Source of the DNA: an uncultured Flavobacteriaceae bacterium | GTDB taxonomy: Bacteria; Bacteroidota; Bacteroidia; Flavobacteriales; Flavobacteriaceae | Assembly: GCA_947493535.1 (NCBI GenBank) | Contig: CANLRK010000008.1 | Location: 1 to 64,000 of the forward strand | Direction: 5' to 3' | Length of the DNA stretch: 64,000 nt | Shown: positions 61,125-64,000 of the stretch, piece after piece | How positions within the stretch are numbered: the stretch's first letter is position 1 | Layout of the letters: each line of letters opens with the position of its first letter | Program-made: the position numbers and the translations under genes | The notes under the pieces: generated by a model | The model's input: the letters and a program-made list of their open reading frames with translations, nothing else | What the model was told of the DNA's origin: nothing | Databases searched by the model: none

Positions 61125-62210
61125 ATGGATTTATTACTACTGTTCACTCCTTTAATTATAACAATTCTTTTAAGTATAAAATTTATAATTTATCCTTATA
61201 AAAAATCTATTACAATAAAACTTTTAGGTGTTTTTTTTATGTTTTTTTCCATTGCATTGTTTGCAATACTCTTTCAATATACTAGAACAATAAATACCTC
61301 ATTAAATAATTATTTCTTCATTTTAGAACTAATGTTTTATCCTGTTATGCTTTCATTACCTAGTTTGGTATTTTTTTATATTATTTCATTAACCGATTAT
61401 GTTAGTAATTATAACTCAATTTGGAAAATTTTACCCCATTTTTATATACCTATACAATCTTTGTTATTTAATAGTTACCCTTATATAAATAGCTCCAACA
61501 AAAATTTAGAAATTATACAACACCTAGATTATACTAATTTTTTTAGTTTAAAAGTTATTTTTATAATTCTTAATGTAATTTACTTAATAAAGTCTCTCTC
61601 CATATATAAAAAACATCGTTTAAAAGTTGCTCAAGTACTTTCGTATGATAAGGGGATAAGAATGAATTGGATATATCTTTTCATTATGGGGTATTTACTT
61701 TTTATTTTATGCTTTTTTATACTCAGCCCTAACTCATCTCCCTATGTGGTTTATATTCCACTTTTATTATTAATTACATATCTTTTTTACCAAAGAAACA
61801 ATCAAAATATTTTAAGTCTGGAAAACACCTCGAAAGAGAATGAAACTATATTTAAGTCTAGTAATACAGAATTCAATTTATTAAGTGAAAAATTAATACA
61901 ATACATGACTAACGAAAAACCTTTCCTAAAAAAAGATTTAACTTTATATGAATTAGCCAAAATGTTAAAAACTAACTCTAGCTATTTATCAACTACAATT
62001 AATTCAGTTTTCAATAATAGTTTTGTTTCTTTTATAAATAATTATAGAATAAATTATGCTAAAAAATTATTAACTAATTCTAATTATAAAGAATATACCA
62101 TTGAGGCTATTAGTGAAGAAGTTGGTTTTAATTCAAAATCTGCTTTTAATAGAGCATTTAAAAAAAATACTAGTATTACTCCTTCTGAGTACAGAAAAAG
62201 AAACAATTAA
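61125..62210 (+). CDS. Membrane-anchored AraC-family regulator, first paralog
   Basis: 361 residues from ATG 61125; a TTG at 61110 is less likely. Residues 1-230 have about seven hydrophobic helices; the last 100 residues are the AraC HTH pair (LTLYELAKMLKTNSSYLSTTIN; TIEAISEEVGFNSKSAFNRAFKKNTSITPSEYRKR). The 7TM-plus-AraC layout is common in Flavobacteriia and implies signal sensing in the membrane with DNA binding at the cytoplasmic side. It overlaps nothing and is followed 2 bp later by a paralog. Divergent from the surface protein. Confidence 0.87.
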   Translation: MDLLLLFTPLIITILLSIKFIIYPYKKSITIKLLGVFFMFFSIALFAILFQYTRTINTSLNNYFFILELMFYPVMLSLPSLVFFYIISLTDYVSNYNSIWKILPHFYIPIQSLLFNSYPYINSSNKNLEIIQHLDYTNFFSLKVIFIILNVIYLIKSLSIYKKHRLKVAQVLSYDKGIRMNWIYLFIMGYLLFILCFFILSPNSSPYVVYIPLLLLITYLFYQRNNQNILSLENTSKENETIFKSSNTEFNLLSEKLIQYMTNEKPFLKKDLTLYELAKMLKTNSSYLSTTINSVFNNSFVSFINNYRINYAKKLLTNSNYKEYTIEAISEEVGFNSKSAFNRAFKKNTSITPSEYRKRNN

Positions 62211-62212
62211 TT

Positions 62213-63328
62213 ATGACGACATTAGCCACCTTATTAGCTCCTTTAATTATTGCTTTACTGGTTGTGATTTTTATTGGGTTTTCTAAAATAAAAACCGACT
62301 CCAATAAAGTATTAATGTGGTATTTTTTATTGTTTAGTTTTACATTGTTTTTTATGCTTATAGTTTCCTATTCTGTTAAGCATAACATACAAAATAAGCT
62401 CATCAATTTATCGTCTTTATTATTTTATGTGGTTCTACTTGCAATACCTTCTACCTTTTATTTATATGTAACATCACTGTCTGATATTTCTGAAATAAAA
62501 AATAAAACACCACACTATTATATTCCAACTGCTCTTTTAGTAATTAACTGTTTGGCTTTTGTTTATTTAAGTTATGGTAATGATACTAATTCATTTATCT
62601 TCACTACTGCAGAAAATGTAATGAATTATACTAATTTTATTGCGCTGCTATTCATTTACCCACTATTAAATATATTCTATATATATAAATCTATAAGTAT
62701 CTACCTTAAGCATAAAAAAGAAATAAACAATGTTTTCTCTTATAACGAGGGAATTAATCTAAAATGGATGCAACATTATATTATAGGATATGTATTTTTT
62801 ATAATATGTGTGTATAGTATTCAACTTGATATCTTTTCTACAAATATCAAAATTCCTATTAGTATTTTTATGACCATATATCTTGCATATATTGGTTATA
62901 AAGGAATAAATCAATTGAAAATCACATTTTCTGATAATGACAATCAAGAAGAAGAAAGTATCATAATTGAAAGTACAAATTCAACTAATAAAATTTTAAA
63001 ACAAGACATAATAGCTATTATGGAACAGGAATCTTTATATTTAAAAACAGATTTAACTATCCATCAACTATCAAAAAAAGTAAACTCAAATAGCAAGTCC
63101 GTATCTTATTTATTGAACAATGAGTTTAATAAAAACTTTGTCACATTTGTAAATGAATATAGAATTCAAAAAGCAAAGCTTTTATTAACCAATCCAGAGT
63201 TTAAAAATTATACTATAGAAGCTATTAGTCAGGAAGTTGGTTTCAATTCGAAATCTGCTTTTAATAGAGCTTTCAAACAAATAACTAAAGTCACACCTAG
63301 CCAATATAAATCAAAAAAAGACTCATAA
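62213..63328 (+). CDS. Membrane-anchored AraC-family regulator, second paralog
   Basis: 371 residues with the same layout as its neighbour: seven hydrophobic helices (1-about 235) and a C-terminal AraC domain (LTIHQLSKKVNSNSKSVSYLLN; TIEAISQEVGFNSKSAFNRAFKQITKVTPSQYKSK). The second HTH is nearly identical in the two (GFNSKSAFNRAFK) whereas the membrane parts differ, as expected after a tandem duplication followed by divergence of the sensor. Both could act as homo- or heterodimers on the repeats upstream. Confidence 0.87.
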   Translation: MTTLATLLAPLIIALLVVIFIGFSKIKTDSNKVLMWYFLLFSFTLFFMLIVSYSVKHNIQNKLINLSSLLFYVVLLAIPSTFYLYVTSLSDISEIKNKTPHYYIPTALLVINCLAFVYLSYGNDTNSFIFTTAENVMNYTNFIALLFIYPLLNIFYIYKSISIYLKHKKEINNVFSYNEGINLKWMQHYIIGYVFFIICVYSIQLDIFSTNIKIPISIFMTIYLAYIGYKGINQLKITFSDNDNQEEESIIIESTNSTNKILKQDIIAIMEQESLYLKTDLTIHQLSKKVNSNSKSVSYLLNNEFNKNFVTFVNEYRIQKAKLLLTNPEFKNYTIEAISQEVGFNSKSAFNRAFKQITKVTPSQYKSKKDS

Positions 63329-63330
63329 AA

Positions 63331-63357
63331 AAAGCTGTTAACTAAGTTAACAGCTTT
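63331..63357. terminator. Bidirectional terminator
   Basis: AAAGCTGTTAA pairs with TTAACAGCTTT around CTAAG, just after the stop at 63328 and before the convergent gene ending at 63383. Confidence 0.7.
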
Positions 63358-63382
63358 CATGTTTTATTTACTTAAAGGAAAA

Positions 63383-63775
63383 TTAAGCCTTTTTAGCACA
63401 TGCTTTCTTTTCTTTAGAGCATGATTTTTTAGATTTTGAACATGCCTTTACAGATTTACCTCCGTTTGCATCACTTGACTTTTCAGCACCTGATACAGTT
63501 TTTGAGCTACATGCTTTTTTCTCTTTAGCGCTACATTCTTTCTTAGACATAGAACATGCCTTAGCAGATTTACCCGCATGAGCTTCTACTGATTTCTCAG
63601 TACCAGCTACAGCCTTTGCTTTACTAGCACAACAAGCTTTTTTAGCTGTACATGCCTTTTTTGTTACAACTTCTGTTTTAGTTTCTTTAACGGTTACAGT
63701 TTCTGTTTTTTCTTGCGCATTAGAGAAGGCAACAAAAAATAAACCGAATACCATTGCTAACATTACTTTTTTCAT
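63383..63775 (-). CDS. Secreted Cys/Lys-rich repeat protein
   Basis: 130 residues from ATG 63775 (a TTG three codons upstream is in frame). Signal peptide MKKVMLAMVFGLFFVAFSNA|Q. The mature part is low-complexity Lys/Ala/Ser/Cys: a segment of KACTAKKACCASK, then two tandem units of about 35 residues, each GxEKSxxAxxGKSxKACSxSKKxCSxxEKKAC. Cysteines are spaced mostly four to seven apart, each beside lysines. It might bind a metal or thiol ligand, or form disulfides. No family recognised. Confidence 0.8.
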   Translation of the reverse strand: MKKVMLAMVFGLFFVAFSNAQEKTETVTVKETKTEVVTKKACTAKKACCASKAKAVAGTEKSVEAHAGKSAKACSMSKKECSAKEKKACSSKTVSGAEKSSDANGGKSVKACSKSKKSCSKEKKACAKKA

Positions 63776-63862
63776 ATCTTTCAAATTTTGTGGTTATACT
63801 GATTTTGGGTAAATATATTACTTTTTACTCAAATCCAACTATATAAAAATGTTAATTATCTC

Positions 63863-64000
63863 CTAAATATTTTGTTTTTTCGCCTTTTTACTTCCCTCGT
63901 ACATTTCATATTTTACTAAACGAGACTCAAGCTTACCATTAAATAATTTTATTTTTCTTGAAGGACGTAAGCCTACTGATTTTAGTGCTTCTAGATTTGA
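63863..64000 (-). CDS. C-terminal end of an unidentified gene (cut by window edge)
   Basis: The frame is open from the right edge to a TAG at 63863, giving 45 residues. The visible end has LEALKSVGLRPSRKIKLF and ESRLVKYEMYEGSKKAKKQNI, basic and without a recognised motif. It may be the C-terminus of an RNA- or nucleotide-binding enzyme, but I cannot name it. Confidence 0.55.
   Translation of the reverse strand, partial: SNLEALKSVGLRPSRKIKLFNGKLESRLVKYEMYEGSKKAKKQNI

Overview
The window is AT-rich, has short intergenic gaps, and carries promoters of the Bacteroidetes type: a -7 element TAnnTTTG, usually without a strong -33 or Shine-Dalgarno. Gene content points to a marine member of the Flavobacteriaceae, in the Tenacibaculum/Polaribacter neighbourhood. 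Markers include fused cbb3 oxidase CcoNO, MutS2 without Smr, CarbopepD_reg-type outer-surface proteins, DUF3822 next to rsmD, YtxJ and a deoxyhypusine-synthase-like gene in an arginine-decarboxylase operon. Genus is inference only.

Layout. 1-2011: start of a large repeat-containing secreted protein (cut by the left edge) plus a small secreted protein. 2165-13701: housekeeping genes (mutS2, DCC protein, a fabG/VWA/SPFH operon, NAD(P)HX repair, gcvT, yebC). 13763-16605: an aspartate-aminotransferase-like gene and asnA, divergent from an AsnC/Lrp regulator. 16690-25804: thioesterase, surface protein, acyltransferase, kdsB, a RecD-like helicase, DUF3822 and rsmD. 25832-38711: an amino-acid decarboxylase, hemN, then a complete cbb3 oxidase module (ccoI, ccoS, ccoNO, ccoQ, ccoP, ccoG, ccoH, a DsbD_2-type membrane gene) and a divergent Fnr-like regulator. 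38756-43116: polyamine operon (speA, speB, DUF155, DHS-like). 44771-47303: sulfur-transport cluster (TauE/SafE, two YeeE/YedE halves) with its own Crp/Fnr regulator. 47394-47836: a candidate small RNA and rnpB. 47941-56127: dnaX, miaE, two lipoprotein genes around an attC-like repeat, glyA, a fumarylacetoacetase, ytxJ. 56286-64000: clpB, a surface protein divergent from two tandem membrane-anchored AraC regulators, a Cys/Lys-rich secreted protein and a gene cut by the right edge.

The most informative signal is regulatory. Two different Crp/Fnr proteins are encoded here and two different palindromes occur upstream of their likely targets: TGAYN4RTCA at hemN, ccoS and ccoI/fnr, and GTAACN4GTTAC at yeeE, tauE and a site with no gene behind it. 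In all six cases the palindrome centre lies exactly 33 bp upstream of the centre of a TAnnTTTG-like -7 element, as expected for class-II activation near -40. The sixth promoter drives nothing but a stretch of about 75 nt that ends in an intrinsic terminator, so it may encode a sulfur-responsive small RNA. A third regulatory array, three 21-22 bp spaced direct repeats, lies between the AraC pair and the surface-protein gene. No tRNA, CRISPR array, insertion sequence or prophage was recognised.
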